The notes under the pieces were generated by a model. The model did no database searches. It was not told the origin of the DNA and was given only the letters and a program-made list of their open reading frames with translations. Both the position numbers and the translations under genes were made by a program. This document shows positions 15,486-24,141 of a stretch of 64,000 nt of DNA, in pieces (position 1 is the stretch's first letter; every line of letters begins with the position of its first letter). The stretch comes from a virus. The DNA is taken from positions 248,001 to 312,000 of IMG/VR virus record IMGVR_UViG_3300005613_000002; one strand, 5' to 3'.

Positions 15486-16076
15486 TTATGCTAACTTTTT
15501 TCCACTAATAAGTTCACGAAGAAATACATTTTTTAGTCCTCCTAATGACCTAACCCATTCTTTATAATCATTATTATAATATTCACGAATTTCATCATTA
15601 GTGCATCCCTCTAAAATTATTCTAAGTTCATCATTTTTTAATGAATTATTAATATTTTGTCTCTCAATATAAAAATCAATAAAGTCTGGATACTCTTTTT
15701 TATTAAATACTCTTTCATCTAAAATAAAACAAAGTGCAGTTAATGAATTATTTAAATCTGGTTCACGAAAAAATGAAAAATTAATTTCGTTTTCATTTAA
15801 TTTATCACCAATTTGATTTAAAGTTCCCACGGTATTTTCATTAATATCAATTTCATCATTGGTTGTACCACCATTAAGAATAATCCATGTTTTCCAATTC
15901 TTAATAAAATCTAAATATTCAGTATTATCCCAATATTTAGCAGCATATTCTAATGCAGCATGACCACACTGAATACCTTTCTGAATACCAGTTAATTGAT
16001 ATATTGTAAAGAAATACATTCTAAGTTCAAGATGTTTTTCTTCTATTACTTCATTCTGTTTGATTTTTTCTTCCAT
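15486..16076 (-). CDS. PTH2-like (peptidyl-tRNA hydrolase II fold) protein, 196 aa
   Basis: After a 19-residue charged leader, MYFFTIYQLTGIQKGIQCGHAALEYA matches the first strand and helix of the PTH2 fold. KTWIILNGG and then FREPDLNNSLTALCFI match the later strands, where PTH2 enzymes have an E-P-D/L-N signature. It could hydrolyse peptidyl-tRNA or be a fold relative with another role. The C-terminal 60 residues are an extra helical part. Its stop abuts the zinc-ribbon gene. Confidence 0.6.
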   Translation of the reverse strand: MEEKIKQNEVIEEKHLELRMYFFTIYQLTGIQKGIQCGHAALEYAAKYWDNTEYLDFIKNWKTWIILNGGTTNDEIDINENTVGTLNQIGDKLNENEINFSFFREPDLNNSLTALCFILDERVFNKKEYPDFIDFYIERQNINNSLKNDELRIILEGCTNDEIREYYNNDYKEWVRSLGGLKNVFLRELISGKKLA

Positions 16077-16089
16077 AATTTATCTTATT

Positions 16090-16872
16090 TTAATTTTTTT
16101 TCAATATATCAATAATTTCATCAATTGGGGTAGTTTTTGATATTTCTTCACATCTACTCCATTTATTAAATTCATTAAATTTATCCCAAAGAATATTTTC
16201 ACATCCATTAGAATAACCTTGAAAATCATTTTTAAATGAACTAAAACCAATTTTCTTACCATAACCATAAGCAATTGCTATTTCACCATCAATTGTGGAA
16301 TCAATAAAATTTCCTTTACCAGTTATCGCACTTGCAGTATTAACCATATCCATTAAAAATGAACTATTTTTAATAATTCTAACAATAAAACCGTTTTTCC
16401 TTAATTCATTTGTTAATTCTTTAGAATATTCACAATTACTAAAATGAGCAGAATAACTAGGTAAATTGATTTGATATTCAGGATTAAAACTATTTTCTTT
16501 TTTTACTTTAAATTTAAATGAATTATCAATATTTTTTCCTACATAATACCAACTTTTATTAAAACTAACAGTTGTTCCAATTGGGATGTTTTTACATTTA
16601 AGTGTTTTACGAATACATGCTTTTAATGAAATATCTTTAAATCTTGTCCAATATAATTTTGCACTATGGTAAAAATTTAATCCATCTTGATATCTCCCAT
16701 CAGTGTAATGACAAGGTAATGCATTATATTGTTTTTCTTTTTCAATTTCAGGATTATACACAAAATTATGTGAATCACAATAAGCAAAATCACCATTAAT
16801 TTCAATAGAATTAAATTTGTTTATTCTACATCCTTTAGGTGCTTGATGACCTAATTTATTAATATTCCTCAT
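16090..16872 (-). CDS. hypothetical protein, 260 aa
   Basis: Unrecognised. Soluble and aromatic-rich, with Cys at about 15, 33, 54, 87 and 92 but in no zinc pattern. The C-terminal third is helical (ENILWDKFNEFNKWSRCEEI). Part of the tightly packed minus-strand operon. Confidence 0.65.
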   Translation of the reverse strand: MRNINKLGHQAPKGCRINKFNSIEINGDFAYCDSHNFVYNPEIEKEKQYNALPCHYTDGRYQDGLNFYHSAKLYWTRFKDISLKACIRKTLKCKNIPIGTTVSFNKSWYYVGKNIDNSFKFKVKKENSFNPEYQINLPSYSAHFSNCEYSKELTNELRKNGFIVRIIKNSSFLMDMVNTASAITGKGNFIDSTIDGEIAIAYGYGKKIGFSSFKNDFQGYSNGCENILWDKFNEFNKWSRCEEISKTTPIDEIIDILKKN

Positions 16873-16877
16873 TTTTA

Positions 16878-17090
16878 TTATAATTTTTGAACAAATGTAT
16901 TATTATCTAATGCTTTTTGTGCAACATGTGGGTCTCTAAAATAATTACTTTCTCTTGAATATGGTTCTGATTCATAATTTGATGTCAAATATAATCTACC
17001 AATATAATATCCTGCTGCTGATTGTAACACTTTTAACTCACTAATTTTAGGATAAACCACTATTTCATCTTCTTTTAATTCAAGCTCCAT
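16878..17090 (-). CDS. conserved small phage protein, 70 aa
   Basis: The pattern AAGYYIGRLYLTSNYESEPYSRESNYF is typical of a small, widespread phage protein without assigned function. One short beta-alpha domain. Confidence 0.65.
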   Translation of the reverse strand: MELELKEDEIVVYPKISELKVLQSAAGYYIGRLYLTSNYESEPYSRESNYFRDPHVAQKALDNNTFVQKL

Positions 17091-17093
17091 ATT

Positions 17094-17288
17094 TTATTTT
17101 TTTTCATCGAATCCCAATATTTGTCTTTCTAAACAATCAATAACTTCATTGGTTTTATTTAATGTTGCTTTTCTAATTCTAACATAGTACCTATGAAACC
17201 ATAACATATTTTGAACTCTAACAATAGTAGCTGTTTCATCAAAAAGTAATTTTACTCTATCACCCTTTTTATATTTAGGTTTATTCAT
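17094..17288 (-). CDS. hypothetical protein, 64 aa
   Basis: Begins PKYKKGDRVKLLFDETATIVRV, a KOW/SH3-like beta-barrel signature found in small phage proteins. It may bind nucleic acid or protein; no specific role can be given. Confidence 0.6.
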   Translation of the reverse strand: MNKPKYKKGDRVKLLFDETATIVRVQNMLWFHRYYVRIRKATLNKTNEVIDCLERQILGFDEKK

Positions 17289-17302
17289 AACGTATCTATA
17301 TT

Positions 17303-17491
17303 TTATTTTTTTAATTTTTCAAAATTTTTACAATATTTAGAACAATTATTTTTATTTCTTGATCTAAAAATTTTGAAAAATTCTGTGAATAAAACAGCAA
17401 TAAAAACAAGACAGCCATTCAATAATATTATAAACCCAATAAAACGCCAGAAACCAGAAAATATGTATTTTAAAAATTCAATTAATTCCAT
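17303..17491 (-). CDS. single-pass membrane protein, 62 aa
   Basis: One hydrophobic helix spans about residues 16-38, followed by a basic tail with two Cys residues (RSRNKNNCSKYCKNFEKLKK). Orientation is probably C-terminus inside. Its start overlaps the end of 17478-17648. Confidence 0.55.
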   Translation of the reverse strand: MELIEFLKYIFSGFWRFIGFIILLNGCLVFIAVLFTEFFKIFRSRNKNNCSKYCKNFEKLKK

Positions 17492-17648
17492 TTCTCATTT
17501 TTTTAATTTTTTTATTTCCTTTTTGTTTGATGTTTTTACCTAGAACAACATCCTTTCCTTCATCTTCCAAACAATCCCAACAAACATCATCGGGTGCGCC
17601 ATGCATGGTTAGATTAATATTACAATCACAATATTTACATTTTTTCAT
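17478..17648 (-). CDS. small zinc-ribbon protein, 56 aa
   Basis: A complete frame from ATG at 17648 to TGA at 17478 carries CKYC...CWDC, a classic four-Cys zinc ribbon, then a Lys-rich tail. It overlaps both neighbours by 14 nt, which fits the local operon and supports that it is real. Possibly a transcription or DNA-associated factor. Confidence 0.6.
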   Translation of the reverse strand: MKKCKYCDCNINLTMHGAPDDVCWDCLEDEGKDVVLGKNIKQKGNKKIKKMRNGIN

Positions 17649-18009
17649 TTATTAATGTTTTTTCTTTTTTTGCCAACTCTAGTGCTAATTTACAACTTAA
17701 TGATTGATATTCCAATATATTTTTCCTTTTTTCCGTTCTTTTAATAAAATTAATTAATGCTTCTCCTTTTGTGGGATATGCATAACGTTTCTTTGCTGTC
17801 TTAGATACCCATCTACCTTCATCACGCAATAAACCATCATTTAGATAACCACTACCAATCCAATAACCTTTTGGTGTTTCTTTAAATAAATTATAGCTAT
17901 GACAAATTAATGAAGGGATTGGGAATCTATTCCTCAAACTATTACCATATTCACCATCAGTATCTAATGATGCATATTGAATTATTTCATATCTATAAAA
18001 TTTCATCAT
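17635..18009 (-). CDS. conserved phage hypothetical protein, 124 aa
   Basis: The segment GYWIGSGYLN...RWVSKTAKKRYAYPTKGEALINFIKRT is a common signature of small Bacteroidetes phage proteins with no known function. It overlaps 18009-18527 by one base. Confidence 0.7.
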   Translation of the reverse strand: MMKFYRYEIIQYASLDTDGEYGNSLRNRFPIPSLICHSYNLFKETPKGYWIGSGYLNDGLLRDEGRWVSKTAKKRYAYPTKGEALINFIKRTEKRKNILEYQSLSCKLALELAKKEKTLINEKM

Positions 18010-18527
18010 TAATTTTCAATTGAATATTTACATTTTAAAACTTTTGTTTTTCCATCATCATCTATAAATGTAATATTATCAGCTTTACAAATATTTTTTC
18101 TAGTTAAAGATGTTGCCTTAAAATTAAAGCAATTAATTTTATTTAATGGAGTTAATTTATCTTCCTTTCTTAAATCAGAACGCTTTAATAAAATCCTATA
18201 AAAATCACCACCAAAACGTTCAATATATTCTTCAAAAGTACCACCTTTAGCATTACCATGTCCATCATTTCTACATGACCAAGATAACCATTTATTATGT
18301 GTTTTATTTTTTTCAATATATAAATCAAGATCATTTTCATTTATAGGAAAAAAATCATAATTTATTGTGAGATTATCAAAAGTAAAATGTAACATAGCAT
18401 TTGGTCTTGTACCATCTTGATACGTTACTTTTTTTGTAGACCAAGAACGATAACAACCATTTGATTCATCTAAATCAAAAATGTGAAAATCACGTGGTCT
18501 TACTAAATATTTAGGTTTGCTTTTCAT
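18009..18527 (-). CDS. hypothetical protein, 172 aa
   Basis: Unknown. Aromatic-rich middle (LSWSCRNDGHGNAKGGTFEEYIERFGGDFYRIL). ATG at 18527 (MKSKPKYLVRP) is chosen over an upstream TTG. It overlaps the preceding gene by 17 nt. Confidence 0.6.
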   Translation of the reverse strand: MKSKPKYLVRPRDFHIFDLDESNGCYRSWSTKKVTYQDGTRPNAMLHFTFDNLTINYDFFPINENDLDLYIEKNKTHNKWLSWSCRNDGHGNAKGGTFEEYIERFGGDFYRILLKRSDLRKEDKLTPLNKINCFNFKATSLTRKNICKADNITFIDDDGKTKVLKCKYSIEN

Positions 18528-18741
18528 TATGTTCCTCAATTTCTTTCATTAAATGTTCGGTATGTTTTTCTGAATATTCCATTAACTTAGCTAATAATTC
18601 GTCTTCATCAGGAGTCCACATTTTATTTTCTCGAAAACCTAATTCACTTAATAATGTAATGAATGCCATTTCATTTAAAACTTTTATCTTAGTTTTAAGT
18701 GGGATTCTTTTCAAAAGATTATTTAAGGTATTACTTTTCAT
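18511..18741 (-). CDS. hypothetical protein, 76 aa
   Basis: Small helical acidic protein; the C-terminal half (LLAKLMEYSEKHTEHLMKEIEEH) may form a coiled coil. Function unknown. Confidence 0.55.
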   Translation of the reverse strand: MKSNTLNNLLKRIPLKTKIKVLNEMAFITLLSELGFRENKMWTPDEDELLAKLMEYSEKHTEHLMKEIEEHNEKQT

Positions 18742-18750
18742 TTAATAAAT

Positions 18751-19644
18751 TTAACCTTTTCTGATTTCACTCAATTTTTTATTACCTGTCAACCATTCAC
18801 GAATTTCTTCAACACTATACCAACCAGAATTATTATCATTATCACTATAATTAACCCAATACATTATATTATATTTAGTATTGTATTTTTTCTTCTCTGC
18901 TTCACGGTTTTCATCATCATCATAATCAATCCATTTTGGTGAACATGCCATAAAATATTTATCACCTTGATAACCGTTTTTATTTCCATGTTTTTCAATA
19001 ATTTTCTTCATTCCGATTTTTTTCTCATAATCGATACGATCAAATAATTCTTTATCAGCATCAAACATTTCTTTTCTTGCTTCTTCTGGAATACGATCAC
19101 TTATTAATATACTTAAAGAAGCTCTACTAAATGGATTATTAGGTGTTAAATTAATAAATGCAATTGTGACATTTTTATTTTCTAAAGCAACTTTAAGTTC
19201 TTTTAAATATTGAACATCTTTTTCTCCCATGAGACCAATACCAAAACCATCTTCATCCCATGCTGTTACAATATTTTCCCTATTTTTTTCATTTGGATGG
19301 TCTTTTATCCACTTGGAAGTCCACTCTAAATCACTAACATAGTTCTCTAAATCACTTGGGGTGTATTTTTCATTTTCCTCAACACTTCTCCAAGACAAAC
19401 CTGAATATAATAGTGCAAATTTATTTTTTTTATGTGTTTCTTCTTTAAAAATAAGTGGTGAGCACTTAGTTATAGTGCGAGATTTAATTCCCATATTTCT
19501 CTTTGTTGATTCAGGAATACCAAAATTTCTTTTTATCCCTTTAATACCCCACTCATGTTCTGCTGTAAAATCAAAACCTAAAGAAACACCAATGAATTTA
19601 TCATCAATAATTATTGTACCATTATTTTGACCTGCTTTTTTCAT
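18751..19644 (-). CDS. hypothetical protein, 297 aa
   Basis: No recognised domain. The N-terminus has a small internal repeat (GIKGIKRNFGI / TKRNMGIKSRTI). Two-thirds of the way in, KVALENKNVTIAFINLTPNNPF looks like an alpha/beta Rossmann-like segment. The C-terminus (VNYSDNDNNSGWYSVEEIREWLTGNKKL) suggests a small docking module. It is one of the longer unknown genes here and a candidate enzyme. Confidence 0.65.
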   Translation of the reverse strand: MKKAGQNNGTIIIDDKFIGVSLGFDFTAEHEWGIKGIKRNFGIPESTKRNMGIKSRTITKCSPLIFKEETHKKNKFALLYSGLSWRSVEENEKYTPSDLENYVSDLEWTSKWIKDHPNEKNRENIVTAWDEDGFGIGLMGEKDVQYLKELKVALENKNVTIAFINLTPNNPFSRASLSILISDRIPEEARKEMFDADKELFDRIDYEKKIGMKKIIEKHGNKNGYQGDKYFMACSPKWIDYDDDENREAEKKKYNTKYNIMYWVNYSDNDNNSGWYSVEEIREWLTGNKKLSEIRKG

Positions 19645-19645
19645 T

Positions 19646-20080
19646 TTATTTTAGTTTTAATGTTTTTATTTTATTTTCAACATTATCCAATTTAACTTTA
19701 GCATCATTAAAATGTATTCTAGCATATTCACTACCATGCCTATCAAGTTCACGTTTAGCTTTATCGTATTTTGTTTGTAATGGGTATAGGATTTTTTCTA
19801 ATTCTCTAATTTCCTTTTTTCTTAAAGCATCAGCAACTCTATCATCCTGATTTAATGGTTCACCCATTGTTGTATGTAATGGGATTACATCTGGAATTCC
19901 AAATTCAGGATAATTACCTGCCCAAAATGTGACTTGTCTATTAGCATTACCTAGTTTAGTATATACTTTAGCTTTATTTATGTTATCAACCCAATTATCA
20001 CCATAACCACTATAGCCTTTAGGACGAAAATACTTTCCTTCTTTATTTCTAATTACGTAAAATGTTAAATTTTCCATCAT
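19646..20080 (-). CDS. conserved phage hypothetical protein with coiled coil, 144 aa
   Basis: The N-terminal half (FYVIRNKEGKYFRPKGYSGYGDNWV...AKVYTKLGNA) is a recurrent small phage domain. The second half is a charged helix. First gene after the unusual hairpin-promoter at 20087-20127. Confidence 0.7.
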   Translation of the reverse strand: MMENLTFYVIRNKEGKYFRPKGYSGYGDNWVDNINKAKVYTKLGNANRQVTFWAGNYPEFGIPDVIPLHTTMGEPLNQDDRVADALRKKEIRELEKILYPLQTKYDKAKRELDRHGSEYARIHFNDAKVKLDNVENKIKTLKLK

Positions 20081-20086
20081 TTTTAT

Positions 20087-20117
20087 TTTATACGAAAACT
20101 GTCCCGAATTGTTACAA
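20087..20117 (-). promoter_or_regulatory. phage-type promoter with its palindrome in a hairpin loop
   Basis: TTGTAAC-N16-CGTATAAA at the standard spacing. The heptamer TTGTAAC is exactly the loop of a perfect 10-bp inverted repeat (20101-20110 with 20118-20127), so the -35 region and a terminator/operator-like hairpin coincide. Confidence 0.75.
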
Positions 20118-20127
20118 AATTCGGGAC
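20101..20127 (-). terminator. hairpin GTCCCGAATT/AATTCGGGAC, probable terminator or operator
   Basis: Perfect 10-bp stem with a 7-nt loop, starting 6 nt after the stop of the Thg1-like gene; in the minus-strand RNA it is followed only by AGUUUUCG. The U-run is weak, so it may serve as an operator for the overlapping promoter as well as, or instead of, a terminator. Confidence 0.5.
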
Positions 20128-20132
20128 AAATA

Positions 20133-20933
20133 TTAAATATCTTTAGGTATTCTACTTGTTAGAAAATCTCTATCTTTAGTAAATGTTGGACATTCATCTG
20201 CAACCCAAACATTTCTACTATAAGCAAATTGTGCTTTATCTTTACTAACATATGGTGTTTCCATATCAACTTTTACTTTAGAAATAAATCTACCTCGTTT
20301 TTGTGTTGCTGGATAATCATTCCAATTTTTACCTTTTTTGTGAATCATTTCCTGCTGAACACTACCATTCTTATTTTTTAATTCTTCGGTACTATACAGA
20401 CTTTGAGCAACACTTGAAATTGAGTTACGTACACAATCTTGTTGCCTCCAGATAAAATAGTTCTCAACTTCAACATCCATTGGAATTGTAAAAGTGCGTG
20501 CATCAAAATCAGCAAGTTTAATTAAATCAATAACATCAGGAGTTAAAATATTATTATTATTTATACATCTTCTACTTATCCTCAATTGATTAAATTTACT
20601 TGCAGCAAGACTTGATGAAATACTTACAATTTTCTGAATATTTCCATCAAACCAAGCATCAGTGCCAATTTTTTCGAAATCTGTAACAAGAATTGAAATC
20701 TCGTCAGATTGAACATAAGCGAATTTAGCACCCTGAATATTTTTACAAAGGTAACATGCAGTTTCATTCATATCTTCGATCAAATCATCATCAAATGGTC
20801 TTACACAACCTTTTGTGTATGTATGAAATGCTTTCCCATCTATACGAATAATTGTATATGTTCTACGAGGTAAAAGGATTCTTGTCCTATTCTCGTAATT
20901 TTTTTTCATTCTATCACCTAATTCGTCTTTCAT
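20133..20933 (-). CDS. Thg1-like 3'-5' nucleotidyltransferase, 266 aa
   Basis: The catalytic palm matches the tRNA(His) guanylyltransferase family. Metal-binding Asp is in IIRIDGKAFHTYTKG (about residue 30), RPFDDDL follows, and the Asp-Glu pair is in AYVQSDEISILV (about 78-79). The HINN motif that ties eukaryotic Thg1 to tRNA(His) is replaced (RQQDCVRNSISS), as in Thg1-like proteins that repair truncated tRNA 5' ends by templated 3'-5' addition. With an RNA ligase 1.3 kb away, RNA repair is the likely context, which is inference. The substrate is unknown, as no tRNA gene is visible here. Confidence 0.85.
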   Translation of the reverse strand: MKDELGDRMKKNYENRTRILLPRRTYTIIRIDGKAFHTYTKGCVRPFDDDLIEDMNETACYLCKNIQGAKFAYVQSDEISILVTDFEKIGTDAWFDGNIQKIVSISSSLAASKFNQLRISRRCINNNNILTPDVIDLIKLADFDARTFTIPMDVEVENYFIWRQQDCVRNSISSVAQSLYSTEELKNKNGSVQQEMIHKKGKNWNDYPATQKRGRFISKVKVDMETPYVSKDKAQFAYSRNVWVADECPTFTKDRDFLTSRIPKDI

Positions 20934-20935
20934 TT

Positions 20936-21115
20936 TTATTTTAGTAATTTATTTAATATAATACCATTTTCTGCGTAGAAATCTGATAATTCATAACCAC
21001 GTTTTTTACAACCAACTTCAATTAGTTTATCTTGAGCAGCTTCACCATCATACCAACCAGTTTTACTTTTGGCTGATCTTACAATACTTCTTCTTTCTTT
21101 ATGTGTCATTAACAT
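20936..21115 (-). CDS. hypothetical protein, 59 aa
   Basis: A complete short frame (ATG 21115, with a second ATG two codons in; TAA at 20936) lies 2 nt before the Thg1-like gene's ATG. It is basic with KSKTGWYDGEAAQDKLIEVG. Function unknown, but it fills an otherwise empty gap and fits the operon spacing. Confidence 0.5.
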   Translation of the reverse strand: MLMTHKERRSIVRSAKSKTGWYDGEAAQDKLIEVGCKKRGYELSDFYAENGIILNKLLK

Positions 21116-21161
21116 TTATTCTTTTTCATTATAATCATTATGGTAACACTCCTAAAAAATA

Positions 21162-21857
21162 TTAATTTTCCACTTTTTCTTTTTTCTTTTTATCGTCCCA
21201 AAATTTTTCACTATTTTCGAAAAATATTTCAGAGAAAATTATTAAACCATCTTTAATTGTTTTCATTGATTTATTTTTTCTTTCAAAAACTTTGGAAGCA
21301 TGAGTTAATCTGTTTTGTAGTGAAATAAATCTCTTATTCTTAGCTTCAATTTCTTGTTCTAAGTCAACAATTTTTAGTCTTAATTTATTAATTTCTTTTT
21401 TTTGTAATTCAACAATTGTTGGAGAATTATTTTCTTTTCTTAGAACAACAGTATCATTTTCAAATTCAATTGAACTTTGTGTATCAATATTACTTGATTC
21501 ATTTGCTTTTTTTTGTTTTAGTTTTTCACATGAAATACGTTTCACATTATAAACATGAGTATGTAATTCATTAGCAACTTTAAGTAATTCATTTTCATTT
21601 GATAAATCTGCACCTATCCATTTATAATATTTAACACCATCAATTACTTTTTCATGTAGTAATTCTTTTCTTAAAAATAATTTAAGAGAATAATCATCTG
21701 CAATTTTATGTTTTTTTGTTAACAAAATACCATCTGGTTTAAAAATAACATCCCTAAGAACTAAGGATTCATTTTTTGTAACATTAAAAACATCTAATAA
21801 GAATAATTCGACTTTTTTTGTCGTACTTTTACGTTTACTACTTTTAACTGTTCTCAT
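21162..21857 (-). CDS. hypothetical protein with coiled coil, 231 aa
   Basis: Basic N-terminus, then an alpha/beta region with a DGVKYYKWIGADLS segment. A strong coiled coil spans about residues 150-205 (IVELQKKEINKLRLKIVDLEQ). No family recognised. The layout, small domain plus long helix, resembles DNA-binding or scaffold-like phage proteins. Confidence 0.65.
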   Translation of the reverse strand: MRTVKSSKRKSTTKKVELFLLDVFNVTKNESLVLRDVIFKPDGILLTKKHKIADDYSLKLFLRKELLHEKVIDGVKYYKWIGADLSNENELLKVANELHTHVYNVKRISCEKLKQKKANESSNIDTQSSIEFENDTVVLRKENNSPTIVELQKKEINKLRLKIVDLEQEIEAKNKRFISLQNRLTHASKVFERKNKSMKTIKDGLIIFSEIFFENSEKFWDDKKKKEKVEN

Positions 21858-21873
21858 TTTATTTTGTTTTATG

Positions 21874-22260
21874 TTAATCTTTCCAAGTTGTTTTTGGTAA
21901 ATATTTATCGTATGATTCTTTCTTACCTATCGCACTGTTAACTGCATTCCAATCATCATCACTTAAACCTTTTTTCCAACCATCCCAGAACCGATACCAT
22001 TTCCAATAATCACCATTTTCTGAATCTTTAGCGGATTCTGGGTCAACACCAAATCGCATTAAGTTATCAACAGCAAATTGTTGAAGTTCCCTAACATTTG
22101 TAACATCAGCAGAAATTGCTTCATGTGATTCTACTGGGATTCTACCATTAGCCATATCATGAGTCATTCTCCAAATAAATGCACCACATTCATCAATTAA
22201 AAAATACGTATCAATTTCATTCGATTCAAGTATTTTAGTTTTTTCTTTTTCTTCAATCAT
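21874..22260 (-). CDS. hypothetical protein, 128 aa
   Basis: Unknown. Acidic, helical, rich in Trp (WKWYRFWDGWKKGLSDDDWNAV). Between the coiled-coil gene and the RNA ligase and probably co-transcribed with both. Confidence 0.6.
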   Translation of the reverse strand: MIEEKEKTKILESNEIDTYFLIDECGAFIWRMTHDMANGRIPVESHEAISADVTNVRELQQFAVDNLMRFGVDPESAKDSENGDYWKWYRFWDGWKKGLSDDDWNAVNSAIGKKESYDKYLPKTTWKD

Positions 22261-22271
22261 TTTAATTTATT

Positions 22272-23294
22272 TTAAAGATTATACACGTTATCATCTAAAT
22301 ATTTAAACCAGAATACTCTAGCTTTTGCTGAAATAGCTGAACCAATTTTCTTAGGGTCAATACCACTTTCAACCATAGTATCACTTTCCTCTTTAATTAC
22401 ATCATGATAAACCCATCTAAGATAATCACCAGTAGTTGTTTCATCAATTGGTTTACCTAATTCTTTCATTTTATCAACACCCTGTGACATTCTGTTCTCA
22501 GTTACAGCGTATTCAATAAATTCCTGAATATTTTTTATTGCTTCAACATCAACAGTTACTAATTTTTTTATTTTACTACTTTGATGTTTTTCACCTTTAA
22601 CCTTAAAAACATATTTAACATCATTATTGATATATTCCCAAACAATTCCTTCTCCCCTTCCTTCAATTCCAAAATATTTTGCAACTGGACATTCATTTTC
22701 AACTTGAAGCATTAATTCAATTAAATCATTTTGAATAAGTTGTGGGTTATTAAAATCAATAACCATTTCAAATGTTCCAAATTGAAGTATGTTGAAAATT
22801 CTTTCATCTTCACTAATTAATTGCGGGAATTCATCAATATTATGATAAACATCATCAATTCTAATAGCAAAAATAACAAGCATTTTAGGTAGATGTGTAA
22901 TTCCTACTTTTTTCTGAATACTACTTCCACACCATTCACCATAAATTCCACATGATTCATTAAATTCAATACCATCAAATAGCTTTTTATAATCTTTTGC
23001 TAACATTTCTTTAGCAAAATCATAATTATCATCATCAGGTAAATCATTAATATCAATAACTCTTTCCCTTGTTTGGAAATCATAACGTTCAATATTACCA
23101 TCAGAATCTTTCCAAGCTACAATCCCTGAATTAGTACCATGTAACTTTACTGTTCCTCTAAACCTAAGTGTTGGGTATGGCGTATCATGTTTAAATCTTG
23201 CCTTATTATTTTCATCCCTACCACAATAATCATGACGTTCTCTAACTGATTTAATGGTATTTCTAAATTGACCTATATCTGTATAACTTTTCAT
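22272..23294 (-). CDS. RNA ligase, T4 Rnl2 type, 340 aa
   Basis: ATP-dependent RNA end-joining enzyme. Nucleotidyltransferase motif I is K50-L-H-G-T-N, motif III is IYGEWCGSS, motif IV is GEGIVWEYI and motif V is FKVKGEKH. The N-terminal YPTLRFRGTVKLHG context is that of Rnl2-like ligases rather than DNA ligases. The C-terminal 100 residues are helical, as in Rnl2, where this domain positions nicked double-stranded RNA. Together with the Thg1-like protein it suggests repair of cleaved RNAs, possibly tRNAs cut by host nucleases. Confidence 0.85.
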   Translation of the reverse strand: MKSYTDIGQFRNTIKSVRERHDYCGRDENNKARFKHDTPYPTLRFRGTVKLHGTNSGIVAWKDSDGNIERYDFQTRERVIDINDLPDDDNYDFAKEMLAKDYKKLFDGIEFNESCGIYGEWCGSSIQKKVGITHLPKMLVIFAIRIDDVYHNIDEFPQLISEDERIFNILQFGTFEMVIDFNNPQLIQNDLIELMLQVENECPVAKYFGIEGRGEGIVWEYINNDVKYVFKVKGEKHQSSKIKKLVTVDVEAIKNIQEFIEYAVTENRMSQGVDKMKELGKPIDETTTGDYLRWVYHDVIKEESDTMVESGIDPKKIGSAISAKARVFWFKYLDDNVYNL

Positions 23295-23570
23295 TTATAA
23301 TTTTTCAAATAAATTTAATTCTTTTTTTACTGAATTTGGGTAATTCACAAATTCCTTTTCACCCATATCGTTAATTATTCTACTATAAGTTTCATCATCA
23401 CAAAAAACTAATTTTGGAGTATCATACCTCCAATAACATTCTGATGAACCACCACTAGATTTTTCAATTGGTTCTTTCATTCCTTCAACTGTTTTACCTA
23501 TCATAAAACCATCAGGTCTTTGACCAAACTCATACTCAGTGCAATAACTAATGTAAATTGGATTATTCAT
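23295..23570 (-). CDS. hypothetical protein, 91 aa
   Basis: Unrecognised small protein with a GGSSECYWRYDTPKLVF segment. It abuts the RNA ligase ATG and is first in the unit driven by the promoter at 23583-23613. Confidence 0.6.
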   Translation of the reverse strand: MNNPIYISYCTEYEFGQRPDGFMIGKTVEGMKEPIEKSSGGSSECYWRYDTPKLVFCDDETYSRIINDMGEKEFVNYPNSVKKELNLFEKL

Positions 23571-23582
23571 AACTTTTTATTT

Positions 23583-23613
23583 ATTATACGTAATTAATAA
23601 TATTTTGTTACAA
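23583..23613 (-). promoter_or_regulatory. phage-type promoter TTGTAACAA-N14-CGTATAAT
   Basis: Exact match in both boxes and spacing; an extra AATATT repeat on either side lengthens the dyad around the palindrome. It lies between 23616-23855 and the ATG at 23570. Confidence 0.8.
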
Positions 23614-23615
23614 TA

Positions 23616-23855
23616 TTAATTATTTAATTGTTTTTTATGCTTTTGTCTTTCCTTATCTTTCAATATTTTTCCGTTCCTTCCTAAATGATATTTATAACAT
23701 TTTTTACATTTATATGGAACAACTTTATGAATTACATGGTCTTTAGAATTAATGATTTTAGCAACTTCAATTGCTTCATCTTGTGTATCATAACTCTTTT
23801 TTTGTCGATATATAGGTTTCCCATCTTCATATCTCTCAACTCTACTACAATCCAT
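23616..23855 (-). CDS. small zinc-binding protein, 79 aa
   Basis: It ends with PYKCKKCYKYHLGRNGK, a Cys-X2-Cys followed by Tyr-His, resembling small phage proteins that bind zinc with the His as a ligand. A Lys-rich tail follows. Role unknown. Confidence 0.6.
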   Translation of the reverse strand: MDCSRVERYEDGKPIYRQKKSYDTQDEAIEVAKIINSKDHVIHKVVPYKCKKCYKYHLGRNGKILKDKERQKHKKQLNN

Positions 23856-23859
23856 TGGT

Positions 23860-24141
23860 TTATTTCTTTTTTAATCTAAAACTTTTATTTTGTTTCTTAG
23901 CTCTTAACTTCCAAGCTAATATAATTTCTTTACCAATTTTTTCTGCCATATGTTGAGCATTTACACAATATGGTAAACATTTATGTTCAATATCCTTCCC
24001 ATTAGCAGTTGCAGTGGCATAATAAACATTTTGACCAGCATCAATTAAACCTTCATTTTTATGGAGTTTAGCTTCTACAATCAATTCTTTAGCTTCTCTA
24101 TCGATTGTATACTTCTGTTTATATGCACCTTTAAATACCAT
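23860..24141 (-). CDS. hypothetical protein, 93 aa
   Basis: Unknown, basic C-terminus (KLRAKKQNKSFRLKKK). Its ATG shares a base with the stop of the DNA ligase gene, so translation is probably coupled to the ligase. Confidence 0.6.
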   Translation of the reverse strand: MVFKGAYKQKYTIDREAKELIVEAKLHKNEGLIDAGQNVYYATATANGKDIEHKCLPYCVNAQHMAEKIGKEIILAWKLRAKKQNKSFRLKKK

